Shown here: one piece after another, positions 36,742 to 45,642 of the stretch
Numbering within the stretch: position 1 is the first letter of the stretch
Layout of the letters: every line of letters begins with the position of its first letter
From: Chitinophagales bacterium
GTDB taxonomy: Bacteria > Bacteroidota > Bacteroidia > Chitinophagales > CAIODY01
DNA length: 64,000 nucleotides
Assembly: GCA_947452995.1 (NCBI GenBank)
Contig: CANGEV010000002.1
Location: 127,172-191,171, forward strand
Direction of reading: 5' to 3'
Program-made: the position numbers and the translations under genes
The notes under the pieces: generated by a model
What the model was told of the DNA's origin: nothing
What the model saw: only the letters and a program-made list of their open reading frames with translations
The model's database searches: none

Positions 36742-37620
36742 ATGGCATTACAATTCGGATTAACTTACAGCACCAAGAAAGCAAGACCAAGTTATATTTA
36801 TAGTATAATTGGTGTAGCCTTAGTTTTATTTTTACTCGGTCTTTTAGGGATCATTGTGATCAATGCTAAAAAGCTGAGTGACTTCTTTAAGGAAAACGTT
36901 GAAGTGAGTGTTATTCTCATGAATAATGTTACTCCGGAAAGTGCTATGGATTTGAAACATAGACTGGATGCTTCCGCTTGGGTGAAGAGCTCTGAATATG
37001 TGTCTAAAGAAATTGCCTTGCAGCGCTTCAAACAACAGTCGGGTGAAGATTTTATGGAGCTTTTAGAGTATAATCCTTTATATGCTTCTGTAAATTATCA
37101 TTTAAATTCGGAGGCAGTGAATATGGAAAGCCTACGATTGATTGAGCAACAAATTTTAAAAGATAAACGTGTAAAGGAAGTTTATTATCAAAAGCCAGTG
37201 GTGGAGATGATGAACCAAAACGCAAGAAAGGTATCCTTAGTTTTGTTAGCGGTTATTGTGTTCCTTTTCTTAGTGGCGCTCGCGTTAATAGATAATACCA
37301 TTCGCTTGGTAATGTATAGTAATCGTTTTCTGATCAAGAGTATGCAAATGGTAGGGGCTACGCGGTGGTTTATTGCCCGTCCATTTATTATCCGATCTGT
37401 TATTAATGGATTGGTGAGTGGTTTTGTCGCAGTTGTATTGCTCTCATTTATTGGAGTTTATGCTAATAGCATTATACCTGAGTTAGCTTCCTTAGCTGAT
37501 ACAGGTTCTCTCTTTTTATTGTTATTTTTCGTTTTGATTGTAGGGATAATCATTTCAGGATTATCTACCTATCGTTCCGTACGAAAATATTTGAAATTGA
37601 AACTAGACGAATTGTATTAA
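36742..37620 (+). CDS. ftsX: cell division protein FtsX
   Basis: A 292-residue permease-type protein with four membrane helices (about residues 21-42, 168-190, 222-245 and 258-280) and a periplasmic loop of about 120 residues after the first. SMQMVGATRWFIARPF is the FtsX coupling block. With FtsE it links septal wall hydrolases to division. ftsE is not adjacent. It heads the run ftsX-DUF3098-uppP-M23. Confidence 0.93.
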   Translation: MALQFGLTYSTKKARPSYIYSIIGVALVLFLLGLLGIIVINAKKLSDFFKENVEVSVILMNNVTPESAMDLKHRLDASAWVKSSEYVSKEIALQRFKQQSGEDFMELLEYNPLYASVNYHLNSEAVNMESLRLIEQQILKDKRVKEVYYQKPVVEMMNQNARKVSLVLLAVIVFLFLVALALIDNTIRLVMYSNRFLIKSMQMVGATRWFIARPFIIRSVINGLVSGFVAVVLLSFIGVYANSIIPELASLADTGSLFLLLFFVLIVGIIISGLSTYRSVRKYLKLKLDELY

Positions 37621-37630
37621 AAATAATATT

Positions 37631-37927
37631 ATGGCAAAGACCAAACAAACAGACAGTGTTAAAAGTGCAATGATTTCAAATCATTATCCAGGTGTTGCAT
37701 TTGGTAAAATGAACTATTTATTAATGGGAGCGGGCATCGTGTTAGTGTTATTAGGCTTTCTAATGATGATAGGCGGAAAGTCTGCTAATCCTAATGAATT
37801 TCATCCTGAAGAGCTTTACAGTAGTACGCGTATAACGATAGCACCTGCTTTTGTTTTACTAGGCTTCATCGTTGAGATTGTAGCAATTATGTACCGTCCA
37901 AAAGGTGAAAACAGCGATAAAGAGTAA
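37631..37927 (+). CDS. DUF3098 small membrane protein
   Basis: A 98-residue protein with two membrane helices (about residues 27-45 and 65-85), typical of DUF3098, a Bacteroidota family of unknown role that nearly always sits between ftsX and upp[21 protein letters not shown] is the linking loop. It overlaps uppP by one base, so the two are translated together. Confidence 0.88.
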   Translation: MAKTKQTDSVKSAMISNHYPGVAFGKMNYLLMGAGIVLVLLGFLMMIGGKSANPNEFHPEELYSSTRITIAPAFVLLGFIVEIVAIMYRPKGENSDKE

Positions 37928-38733
37928 TGAATATTATTGATACCGTAGTTCTCGCAATTGTTGAAGGATTAACCGAGTTTTTACCCGTTTCTTCTACTGG
38001 GCATATGAGTATTGCAGCTGCATTATTGCAGATGAAGCAAGATGACTTTTTAAAGACGTTTACAGTTTCGATTCAATTTGGCGCTATACTTTCTGTTGTT
38101 GTACTTTATTTTAAGCGCTTCTTTCAGTCTATTAAGTTTTATACCTACTTGTTAGCGGCATTTATACCGGCAGCAGTGGTTGGTGTTCTCTTTAATGATA
38201 AGATTGATGCCTTATTGGAGAATATTCCAGTAATAGGTTGCACGCTTTTAATAGGAGGTGTTGTAATGCTGTTTGTTGATCGTTTATTTGCGTCGAATGA
38301 GTTTCGTAGCAATCAGGAGGAGGCAGAGAAAATGAGCTATAAGAAATCGTTTATTATAGGCTTATTTCAATGTATAGCCATGGTGCCCGGCGTAAGTAGA
38401 AGTGCTTCAACTATTGTGGGCGGACTTACACAAAAATTGAATCGGAAAACTGCTGCTGAATTCTCTTTCTTCCTAGCTGTACCGACTATGTTTGCAGCTA
38501 CTGCTAAGAAGTTATGGGACTCCAAAGAGATTTTGCAATCGCATATGTCGGAATATGCTACAAGTTTACTAATAGGTAATATTGTTGCTTTTATAGTTGC
38601 ACTGTTTGCGATTAAATTTTTTATTGGTTTGGTTTCGAGATCAGGCTTTAAATGGTTTGGTGTTTATAGAATTTTAGTTGGGGCTTTTATATTGTATTGG
38701 TACTATACAAATCACGCAATGACCATTTTGTAG
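37927..38733 (+). CDS. uppP: undecaprenyl-diphosphatase
   Basis: A 268-residue integral membrane enzyme (BacA family) that recycles undecaprenyl pyrophosphate for wall and O-antigen synthesis. The active site is [14 protein letters not shown] (about 13-26) and [13 protein letters not shown] near 158. Around eight membrane helices are expected. It is followed by an M23 peptidase gene after 1 base. Confidence 0.96.
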   Translation: MNIIDTVVLAIVEGLTEFLPVSSTGHMSIAAALLQMKQDDFLKTFTVSIQFGAILSVVVLYFKRFFQSIKFYTYLLAAFIPAAVVGVLFNDKIDALLENIPVIGCTLLIGGVVMLFVDRLFASNEFRSNQEEAEKMSYKKSFIIGLFQCIAMVPGVSRSASTIVGGLTQKLNRKTAAEFSFFLAVPTMFAATAKKLWDSKEILQSHMSEYATSLLIGNIVAFIVALFAIKFFIGLVSRSGFKWFGVYRILVGAFILYWYYTNHAMTIL

Positions 38734-38734
38734 T

Positions 38735-40369
38735 ATGCAGATATTGGGCATCTTGTTTGAATTGTATTTAGCAAGCTTTGCTCATTTTTCAGGCTACGAC
38801 CCTGGGCAGTTTATTCTTCAAGAGAACGCCTCCTATGATGCTCCATTAAAAGGTAGTATTGAATTAATTGGAAATTGTGGTGAGTTGCGTGCTAATCATT
38901 TTCACACGGGATGGGATTTGAGTACGCAAGGGAAAGAAGGGGCAGCCGTTAATGCTATCGAAGATGGGTTTATTTCTAGAATTCGTATAAGTTCGTCAGG
39001 ATATGGCAAGGCAATTTATATCACGCATTCAAATGGCTTAACCTCTGTATATGCGCATTTAAGTCGCTTTGGTCGTGTGTTGGATTCGGTCGTGTTGGAA
39101 GAGATGAAATTGCATAAGCAAAACGAATTTGATTGGTATTGGCCGCCTTCGAAATTTAAAATAAAGAAAGGGGCTGTTTTTGCTTTTTCAGGAAACACTG
39201 GTTCAAGCACAGGACCTCATTTACATTTTGAGCTCCGAGATGCATTCACGGAGGTGGTTTATAATCCGGCAATGTTATTTGAAGATTTAGTTAAGGATGA
39301 TTTCGTACCATTCATGACTCAAATTGCATTAAGTTATTTAGATGAAAATGGAGTGAGGGTTTTGCAGGAAATAAGTAAGGTGCGGGATACGCAAGTGGTC
39401 ATTTCAAGTGCACATAATTCAGTTAGTCTTAGTGTTGCTGCCGAAGATAAGGCGGGTAAAGGAGCCCATCATTTAGGGATTTATTCCATGTATTTGCGTG
39501 ACGAAAAAGGTTTAATTATTTATTCTTTTAAACAAGATAAATTAAATTTTGCCAAAGGTCGTTTTGCGAATGCTGTCAATGATTACACGTGTGCTCAAAA
39601 TTCAACTAAACATAATTGGTATACCTTGTTTCAAACTATAAACAATGATTGGCCTAGTCTTAAGCATTTTGATTCGAATATTGATTTAAGTAATGGAGAA
39701 AGGAAATTGTTATTGCAATTGTCTGATGAGAAAGGTATAAAAAGGAGTTATACAATTATCATCAAGAAGGACTTGAAATCAACAAGTAAAAAGATAGTTG
39801 ATAAGAAAAAGGGAAGAGGTATTTGTTTAAATGCAAGCACCCCTCTAGTATTTTCACCAGCCGAAAAAACGATTGTTTCATTGCCTGCTAAGAGCCTATA
39901 TGAAAATGTTTATTGGCCAATAAATGGCGCTAAGCGTGTATATCCTTCGGCATTACACAAAGCAGGTAAAGTGAAGATTGAAATCAAGAGCGTCCCATTA
40001 TCACACAAATTAGGGAGTTATATTTTAGTGAAGCAAAATGGGCAAGTGGTAGAAAAATCTAAAATTTTATGGAAGGGGGATACGGCAGTTTTTGAAATAA
40101 AGCAATGTGGAGAATTTGAATATCAGTATGCTGAAAAACTTCCTATTGCTAAGGTTCGCAAAGAAATAATAGTGCTTGAAAATATCGAATTCTTGTCTAG
40201 TTATAATGTTTTGGATGCGGCTACAGGAGAATGGTTGCCTGTTGCCTTTCAGGCGAAGTCGGCCCGATTACAATTTTTAGAAAAGAGAACTCATCCTAAA
40301 AAAGTTAAAATTTACTGTAAGGATATTTTCGGTCGTGAGACCATTCAGGAGCTTGTCCTTAGTCGATAA
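38735..40369 (+). CDS. M23 family metallopeptidase
   Basis: A 544-residue secreted LytM-type peptidase. The N-terminus is hydrophobic but a classic signal is weak. The zinc site is HFHTGWDLSTQGK (about 54-66) and GPHLHFELRD (about 160-169), with the block GYGKAIYITHSNGLTSVYAH between. A long C-terminal part (about 190-544) is beta-rich and of no known family. It probably cuts peptidoglycan cross-links. It takes the slot that truB often fills after uppP in this phylum, and overlaps panC by 11 bases. Confidence 0.85.
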   Translation: MQILGILFELYLASFAHFSGYDPGQFILQENASYDAPLKGSIELIGNCGELRANHFHTGWDLSTQGKEGAAVNAIEDGFISRIRISSSGYGKAIYITHSNGLTSVYAHLSRFGRVLDSVVLEEMKLHKQNEFDWYWPPSKFKIKKGAVFAFSGNTGSSTGPHLHFELRDAFTEVVYNPAMLFEDLVKDDFVPFMTQIALSYLDENGVRVLQEISKVRDTQVVISSAHNSVSLSVAAEDKAGKGAHHLGIYSMYLRDEKGLIIYSFKQDKLNFAKGRFANAVNDYTCAQNSTKHNWYTLFQTINNDWPSLKHFDSNIDLSNGERKLLLQLSDEKGIKRSYTIIIKKDLKSTSKKIVDKKKGRGICLNASTPLVFSPAEKTIVSLPAKSLYENVYWPINGAKRVYPSALHKAGKVKIEIKSVPLSHKLGSYILVKQNGQVVEKSKILWKGDTAVFEIKQCGEFEYQYAEKLPIAKVRKEIIVLENIEFLSSYNVLDAATGEWLPVAFQAKSARLQFLEKRTHPKKVKIYCKDIFGRETIQELVLSR

Positions 40370-41198
40370 AAATATTATCGATTAATCTAATTGGACCTAA
40401 TTGTACCGCTACGCAAACAGCTTTTTCAGACGTATCATTCCAATTTTTAATTGGTAGTAGGGTTTTTCTGTCAACCACCTCCACATATTCCACCTTCATA
40501 TAGGCGTGTTCTAATTGAGTAATGGCGAAATCACAATAAATTTGAGGGTCCTTAAAGGTGTTTGAATTTGCTGCGGTTAGTGTTTTATAGATTAGTGGCG
40601 CGATTGCTCTTTCGTCCTCATTAAGGCGTACATTTCTGGAGCTCATAGCTAGTCCATCTTCTTCACGCACAATAGGTGCACATACAAGTTCAATGTCTAA
40701 CCCAAACTGCGGAATTAGATGTTTAATTATGGTGAATTGCTGAAGGTCCTTTTGCCCCATATAAAGCCTGTTAGGACACACTAAACACAATAATCGGTAG
40801 ACTACCTGCGCCATTCCTTTAAAATGGCCAGGGCGCATTTTCCCTTCCATAATAGAATCGAAATGTCCTAAGTTGAAATCAGGCGACTTCCAGCTAACAG
40901 GGTATACTTCATCTACACTTGGTAAGTATAGAATGTCACACATAACTTCTTCGAGTTGCTTAATATCTGATTCTTCGGTACGAGGGTATTTAGCAAGATC
41001 TGCGGCGTCATTAAATTGAGTGGGGTTAACAAAAATGCTGCAGACGGTCAGTGTGTTTTCATTTTTAGATTGTTCGATAAGCGCTAAGTGACCAGCATGC
41101 AGCGCTCCCATTGTAGGAACAAATCCGATTGTAGCCTTATTTTTTTTAGCCTCAACCAATAGGGCTGACAACTGTTCGTTCGTTCGTGCAATTTTCAT
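40359..41198 (-). CDS. panC: pantothenate synthetase
   Basis: A 279-residue enzyme that joins pantoate and beta-alanine with ATP to give pantothenate. It has GFVPTMGALHAGHLALI (HIGH motif) near residue 21, FVNPTQFNDAADLAKYPRT near 57, YMGQKDLQQFTIIKHL near 145 and MSSRNVRL near 186. The gene is 3 bases downstream of thiH. In many Bacteroidota it lies next to the GlgA-like gene, which here is 40 kb away. Confidence 0.97.
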   Translation of the reverse strand: MKIARTNEQLSALLVEAKKNKATIGFVPTMGALHAGHLALIEQSKNENTLTVCSIFVNPTQFNDAADLAKYPRTEESDIKQLEEVMCDILYLPSVDEVYPVSWKSPDFNLGHFDSIMEGKMRPGHFKGMAQVVYRLLCLVCPNRLYMGQKDLQQFTIIKHLIPQFGLDIELVCAPIVREEDGLAMSSRNVRLNEDERAIAPLIYKTLTAANSNTFKDPQIYCDFAITQLEHAYMKVEYVEVVDRKTLLPIKNWNDTSEKAVCVAVQLGPIRLIDNIFID

Positions 41199-41201
41199 AG
41201 C

Positions 41202-42308
41202 TTATTGTTGAAACCAATCTTTCCAAACTGCCTCATATCCGGCATTTTTTATAACTCGTGCAAATTGTTGTGGCGTGCGTTGGTCGTCGATCGTGAATTG
41301 TTCGAGTGCTTCTGAATGTAAGGCATAACCTCCTGGTTCAGTTTTTGATCCAGCACTCATGCTTGTGGCTCCGAATTTAAAGGCGTTATCTCTAAAAGCC
41401 GCGGATTCTCGCGTGCTTATACTAAGTTCAACGTTTTCATTATAGATTCGATAAGCGCAAATTAGTTGTACAAGCTCTTTATCACTCACATGGACATTCG
41501 GTTCAAAACAGCTTTCATTCGGACGAATTCGCGGGAAGCTAATGGAGAATTTAGTTTGCCAATATTTTTTTTCTAAATATTCTAAATGCAATGCAGTGAA
41601 AAAAGAGTCGGTACGCCAATCTTCTAATCCAAGTAGTACTCCTAGTCCAATTTTGTGAAATCCTGCACGACCAATTCTGTCTGGGGTGTCGAGGCGATAG
41701 AAAAAATTGGATTTTTTACCTTTTGGATGATAGTTGGGGTAGTTTTCTTTATGGTAAGTTTCTTGATAAACAAGGATTGCATATGCACCATGTTCGTGCA
41801 TTGATTTGTAATCCTCTTCCTCTAATGGTTGTACTTCAATAGAGATGTTGGAGAAATACTGATTCGCTATATTGATTGCATTATTGAAATATTCGGTATG
41901 AACAGTTGCATTTGCTTCGCCTGTTACCAAGAGTATGTGGTCGAAGCCGAGTGTTTTAATCGCTTCAAATTCACGATGCATTTGTTCCTCATTTAGGGTT
42001 AAGCGCGCAATTTTATTGTCGAAGCTAAAGCCACAGTAGGTGCAAATATTATGACATTCATTACTTAAATAAGCTGGCGCATACATCTGAACGGTATTGC
42101 CAAATCGGCGAAGTGTAATCTCCTGGCTGATTTGAGCCATTTGTTCTAGGTAGGGAAGTGCTGCAGGCGAAATTAAGGCAGCGAAATCATCGAGGTTACG
42201 TTTGCCTTTTTTAAATAGCGCATATTCTACATCTTGTGATGAGAAATCATGAAATCTAGCACTTACTTGATTCCATTCATATTGATCAAAAACACTTTTA
42301 AAAGCCAT
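41202..42308 (-). CDS. thiH: 2-iminoacetate synthase (tyrosine lyase)
   Basis: A 368-residue radical SAM enzyme that makes dehydroglycine for the thiazole ring of thiamine. The cluster motif is CHNICTYCGFS (C-x3-C-x2-C, near residue 84); LLVTGEANATVHTEYF and MSAGSKTEPGGY are family blocks. The ATG at 42308 follows the promoter at 42337-42344; a longer in-frame start at 42380 would overlap the divergent tRNA promoter. Other thi genes are elsewhere. Confidence 0.93.
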   Translation of the reverse strand: MAFKSVFDQYEWNQVSARFHDFSSQDVEYALFKKGKRNLDDFAALISPAALPYLEQMAQISQEITLRRFGNTVQMYAPAYLSNECHNICTYCGFSFDNKIARLTLNEEQMHREFEAIKTLGFDHILLVTGEANATVHTEYFNNAINIANQYFSNISIEVQPLEEEDYKSMHEHGAYAILVYQETYHKENYPNYHPKGKKSNFFYRLDTPDRIGRAGFHKIGLGVLLGLEDWRTDSFFTALHLEYLEKKYWQTKFSISFPRIRPNESCFEPNVHVSDKELVQLICAYRIYNENVELSISTRESAAFRDNAFKFGATSMSAGSKTEPGGYALHSEALEQFTIDDQRTPQQFARVIKNAGYEAVWKDWFQQ

Positions 42309-42336
42309 CTCAAAATATTTTTCCGCAGAAGTTCTA

Positions 42337-42344
42337 CAAAAATA
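42337..42344 (-). promoter_or_regulatory. -7 promoter element of thiH
   Basis: TATTTTTG on the minus strand, 28 bases before the ATG. It is back to back with the tRNA-Phe element 11 bases away. Confidence 0.45.
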
Positions 42345-42355
42345 GATTTTATTAC

Positions 42356-42363
42356 TACATTTG
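42356..42363 (+). promoter_or_regulatory. -7 promoter element of tRNA-Phe
   Basis: TACATTTG matches TAnnTTTG about 70 bases before the tRNA. No standard -33 element is seen at the right distance. Confidence 0.4.
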
Positions 42364-42432
42364 CATTCCTTTCGAGGCAATTATACAACAAATTGTTTTA
42401 GTAAAGGTTGTTTCACAAGCGTAAAAAATGAT

Positions 42433-42505
42433 GGTGCGGTAGCTCAGTTGGTAGAGCAAAGGACTGAAAATCCTTGTGTCGCCGGTTCGATTCCGGCCCA
42501 CACCA
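42433..42505 (+). tRNA. tRNA-Phe (GAA)
   Basis: Cloverleaf folds by eye: acceptor GGTGCGG, D-arm GCTC/GAGC, anticodon stem AAGGA/TCCTT around CTGAAAA with anticodon GAA, T-arm GCCGG-TTCGATT-CCGGC, acceptor CCACACC and discriminator A at 42505. There is a C-A mismatch at position 5-68. CCA is not encoded. Confidence 0.95.
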
Positions 42506-42507
42506 CG

Positions 42508-42543
42508 AAAAGAGCCTTCGTCTTGGACGGAGGCTCTTTTTTT
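42508..42543 (+). terminator. terminator after tRNA-Phe
   Basis: GAGCCTTCGT pairs with ACGGAGGCTC around a short loop (one G-T pair), followed by seven T. Confidence 0.85.
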
Positions 42544-42618
42544 ATTTACACAGGCCAGCAGATGAAATTGTGATTATGGTTACCTTTCTTTCCCTACTTT
42601 TCTTTTATCTTGCACTTG

Positions 42619-43131
42619 ATGCGTGTTAAAACCTATTGGCTTTTTGGAATTTCAGGAGCAGGCAAGACTACAATTGCGCAAGCTTGGGTTCAACAATGGA
42701 AATCATTGGGGGAGCCAGTTGTATTATTAGATGAAGAAGCCTTAAAGATTGGGCTCAATAGTGATTTGAATGCAGCCGCTATTTTAAAGGAAGAACCAAC
42801 TAGGCGAATTGCTGAATTAGCCAAACTTTTAAATCAAAGAGGTATTACAGTGATTGTTTCTGCTATTACCCCATTGAATGCGCAGCGACAGCTTGCGTCA
42901 CAAATTGTTGGTCCGAAATTGTATACGCCAATTTGGATTGATTCACCTGTACAGATTTGTCAGCGAAGAGATCCTAAAGGATTATATGTGAAAGCACTTT
43001 CGAACAGATTGAAATTTTTTCCTGGTGTAAACGCTCCTTTTGAAAATCCCGATACTTCTTTAATTAAGGTGAGTACGGATCAGTTTTCAGTCAGTCAATG
43101 CGTAGAACTTATTTTTAAAAGTATAAAATAA
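42619..43131 (+). CDS. adenylylsulfate (APS) kinase-like protein
   Basis: A 170-residue P-loop protein. GISGAGKTTIAQ is Walker A; CQRRDPKGLYVKAL matches the APS-binding block of CysC, and FPGVNAPFENP its last loop. The CysC DGD motif is changed to LDEEALKIGLNSDL, and the F-I-S-P block reads SAITPLNAQRQ. It is shorter than typical CysC (about 200). It may phosphorylate APS or act as a relative with another substrate. CysDN are not adjacent. TauE/SafE follows after 11 bases. Confidence 0.75.
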   Translation: MRVKTYWLFGISGAGKTTIAQAWVQQWKSLGEPVVLLDEEALKIGLNSDLNAAAILKEEPTRRIAELAKLLNQRGITVIVSAITPLNAQRQLASQIVGPKLYTPIWIDSPVQICQRRDPKGLYVKALSNRLKFFPGVNAPFENPDTSLIKVSTDQFSVSQCVELIFKSIK

Positions 43132-43142
43132 AAAATTAATTT

Positions 43143-43958
43143 ATGTTGCTTGTCTTATCTTATATTTTAGCATTACTGATTGGCCTAAGTATCGGTATAA
43201 TGGGCAGTGGGGGTGCTATTTTAGCTGTTCCAATTCTGTATTATGTGGCAGGATATACTATGCAGGAAGCAAGTGTTTATTCTTTATTTGTTGTAGGAGC
43301 GAGTTCATTAGTTGGTGCCGTTAGAAGTTGGATGAATCACTTAGTCAATTGGCGAGCTGTTTTGTTTTTTGGCATTCCTTCCGTTTTTGCGGTTTATTTA
43401 ACTCGCTTAATACTTGTTCCTATTCTTCCGGATCCATTAATCGCCAGTTCTGTAATAACTGTACCCTTGGATATGGCGTTATTGCTTTTGTTTGCAACCT
43501 TAATGGTTTTGGCTGCTCGTTCTATGTTGTTAAGTAAGGAAGGCTCAACACAAGGTGAATTGAATTTTCAGTCTTCAAATTCCTTTTTACAAGTAATTAC
43601 ATTTGGGTTGCTCGTTGGAACCTTAACAGCAATTCTTGGTGCCGGAGGCGGTTTTCTAATTATTCCTGCACTCGTAATTTTTTTAAGAATGCCTATGAAA
43701 GAAGCCGTTGGTACCTCCATGTTTATTGTTGCAATGAATGCGCTTAATGGATTTGTGGGAAGTATTTATAAAGGAGACATACTAATCGATTATTCATTTT
43801 TATTATTGTTCACGGCAATGGCATTTATTGGCTTATTTGTAGGGATGTTTTGGGCAAAGCATTTAAAGCCGGAAAAGTTAAAACGGTATTTTGCTTTTTT
43901 TGTATTTGGTATGGGCTTGTTTATTATTGTACAACAATTAATAAAACATTTTCAGTAA
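43143..43958 (+). CDS. TauE/SafE family sulfite/anion exporter
   Basis: A 271-residue integral membrane protein with about eight helices. GLSIGIMGSGGAILAVP near residue 15 and LTAILGAGGGFLIIPAL near 163 are the twin family repeats. Members export sulfite, sulfoacetate or related anions. Co-location with an APS-kinase-like gene and a persulfide dioxygenase suits a sulfite-export role. A terminator follows. Confidence 0.9.
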   Translation: MLLVLSYILALLIGLSIGIMGSGGAILAVPILYYVAGYTMQEASVYSLFVVGASSLVGAVRSWMNHLVNWRAVLFFGIPSVFAVYLTRLILVPILPDPLIASSVITVPLDMALLLLFATLMVLAARSMLLSKEGSTQGELNFQSSNSFLQVITFGLLVGTLTAILGAGGGFLIIPALVIFLRMPMKEAVGTSMFIVAMNALNGFVGSIYKGDILIDYSFLLLFTAMAFIGLFVGMFWAKHLKPEKLKRYFAFFVFGMGLFIIVQQLIKHFQ

Positions 43959-43980
43959 TTGAATGACTCAGATCAGTGGA

Positions 43981-44005
43981 AAAGGTAACTTATGTTACCT
44001 TTTTT
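43981..44005 (+). terminator. terminator after the TauE/SafE gene
   Basis: AAAGGTAAC-TTAT-GTTACCTTT hairpin continued by a T-run. Confidence 0.85.
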
Positions 44006-44020
44006 CGTTTTATCTCAGTG

Positions 44021-44028
44021 CATCTTTG
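44021..44028 (+). promoter_or_regulatory. -7-like element before the persulfide dioxygenase gene
   Basis: CATCTTTG differs from TAnnTTTG only in its first base, and lies 20 bases before the ATG at 44049, after the upstream terminator. Confidence 0.35.
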
Positions 44029-44048
44029 TTGAATAAAATTTCATCCTT

Positions 44049-45431
44049 ATGCACGTACAACAACTTTATACAAAATGCCTTGCACATGGGGCTTATTATA
44101 TCGAAAGTGAAGGAGAGGCGGCCATTGTCGATCCATTAAGGGAGCCTACTTCTTATTTGTCTATATTGAAGGAAAGAGGCGCTGTGCTAAAATATATTTT
44201 TGAAACGCACTTTCATGCCGACTTCGTAAGTGGTCATATTGATTTGCAAAAAGCAACAGGTGCAAAAATAGTGTACGGACCTACTGCGCATGCTTGTTTC
44301 GAGTGTGAAGTTGCTCAGGATGGAGAGATTTATCCATTAGGTAAATTGAGTATGCAAGTTTTACATACGCCAGGGCATACGATGGAAAGCGCTTGCTTTC
44401 TTTTGAAGGATGAAGCAGGAATAGATAAGGCTATTTTTACCGGGGATACTCTGTTTTTGGGAGATGTAGGTCGTCCAGATCTTGCGCAAAAGGCAGCCAA
44501 CTTAAGCAAAGAGCAATTGGCAGGATTGCTTTATGATAGTATTCACGCTAAGTTGATGCCTTTGTCTAATGATTTAATTATTTATCCCGGACATGGTGCA
44601 GGAAGTGCTTGCGGTAAAAACATGATGGATGTTACTACCGATACTTTAGGCCGCCAGAAACAATTGAATTATGCTTTAAATCAACCCACTAAAGAAGCGT
44701 TTATTCATGCTGTTTTGGATGGGATTACTCCGCCTCCCGGTTATTTTGGCTTTAATGTTGCGATGAATAAGGGTGGATATGATTCGTTTGAAACTGTTAT
44801 GGAAAGAGGGTTTAAAGGCTTAAGTGTAGCAGAATTTGAGACTGCAATGAAGGAGGAGGACGTTTTTGTTTTAGATATTCGAAGTGAACACGACTTTGCC
44901 AATGGCTTTGTTCCTGGTTCAATTAATATAGGACTTGGGGGAGATTTTGCGCCATGGGTCGGAGCTATTATACAAGATGTTAAAACACCGATTTTATTGG
45001 TTGGTGATGAAGATAAAATTGCGGAGACGATTATGCGATTGAGTCGGGTTGGTTTTGATTCAGTGAAGGGTTATTTGAATGATGGATTTAGAGCATGGAT
45101 GGCATCTGGCAATAAAATTGATTTGATAGATCGTATATCTGCGGAGCAGTTCTTATATGAAGTGGATACGAACCAAGATCCTGTCGTGGATGTTCGTCGC
45201 AAAGGGGAGTTTGATGTATTTCACTTGGATGAAGCACTGCATTTTTCATTAGATCAAATTAATAACTGGTATAACATTATTGATAAAAGTCAACATTATT
45301 ATATTCATTGTGCTGCGGGTTATCGTTCGATTATTGCAACTTCTTTTTTACAATCAAAAGGATTTCGTAACTTTACGGAAATAAAAGGTGGATTTAATGC
45401 TATCAAAACATTATTAAATCCATCACATTAA
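44049..45431 (+). CDS. persulfide dioxygenase-like MBL protein fused to two rhodanese domains
   Basis: A 460-residue fusion. The metallo-beta-lactamase part (about 1-245) has HFHADFVSGHIDL, HTPGHTMES and FTGDTLFLGDVGRPDLA, as in ETHE1 persulfide dioxygenases, which oxidize glutathione persulfide to sulfite. The first rhodanese domain (about 265-355) has no catalytic Cys (VGDEDK in its loop). The second (about 365-460) has HCAAGYRS with an active Cys. It should turn persulfides into sulfite and thiosulfate in the cytoplasm. Confidence 0.92.
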   Translation: MHVQQLYTKCLAHGAYYIESEGEAAIVDPLREPTSYLSILKERGAVLKYIFETHFHADFVSGHIDLQKATGAKIVYGPTAHACFECEVAQDGEIYPLGKLSMQVLHTPGHTMESACFLLKDEAGIDKAIFTGDTLFLGDVGRPDLAQKAANLSKEQLAGLLYDSIHAKLMPLSNDLIIYPGHGAGSACGKNMMDVTTDTLGRQKQLNYALNQPTKEAFIHAVLDGITPPPGYFGFNVAMNKGGYDSFETVMERGFKGLSVAEFETAMKEEDVFVLDIRSEHDFANGFVPGSINIGLGGDFAPWVGAIIQDVKTPILLVGDEDKIAETIMRLSRVGFDSVKGYLNDGFRAWMASGNKIDLIDRISAEQFLYEVDTNQDPVVDVRRKGEFDVFHLDEALHFSLDQINNWYNIIDKSQHYYIHCAAGYRSIIATSFLQSKGFRNFTEIKGGFNAIKTLLNPSH

Positions 45432-45633
45432 GGTTTAAGGTATTTTTACCAGATAAGCTGATCGATGCGGTTCTTTTGCTGAGGAAGGAGTTTAAAGGTG
45501 ATTCAAAGAATGACTTCTGAGAAAGGGCCGCACGATCTACTATTTCAATTTTTTTGTAACTTTCAAATAACGAATATACTTCTGATTGGTATCCATTCTG
45601 AACAGAATAGGCATTTAATAAAGAATATTCAAT
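45403..45633 (-). pseudogene. possible gene remnant in the gap before the Crp/Fnr gene
   Basis: The 211-base gap after the persulfide dioxygenase holds a minus-strand frame open for 76 codons with a balanced composition (it includes YSVQNGYQSEVYSLF and VDRAALSQKSFFESPLNS). It has no usable start codon and runs into the end of the previous gene. It may be a decayed gene or chance. Confidence 0.2.
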
Positions 45634-45642
45634 CTATGTAAA

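Noticed and set aside
42361-42573. Plus-strand frame of 70 codons across the tRNA-Phe gene
   Set aside because: It is created by the tRNA and its terminator; no protein-like features.
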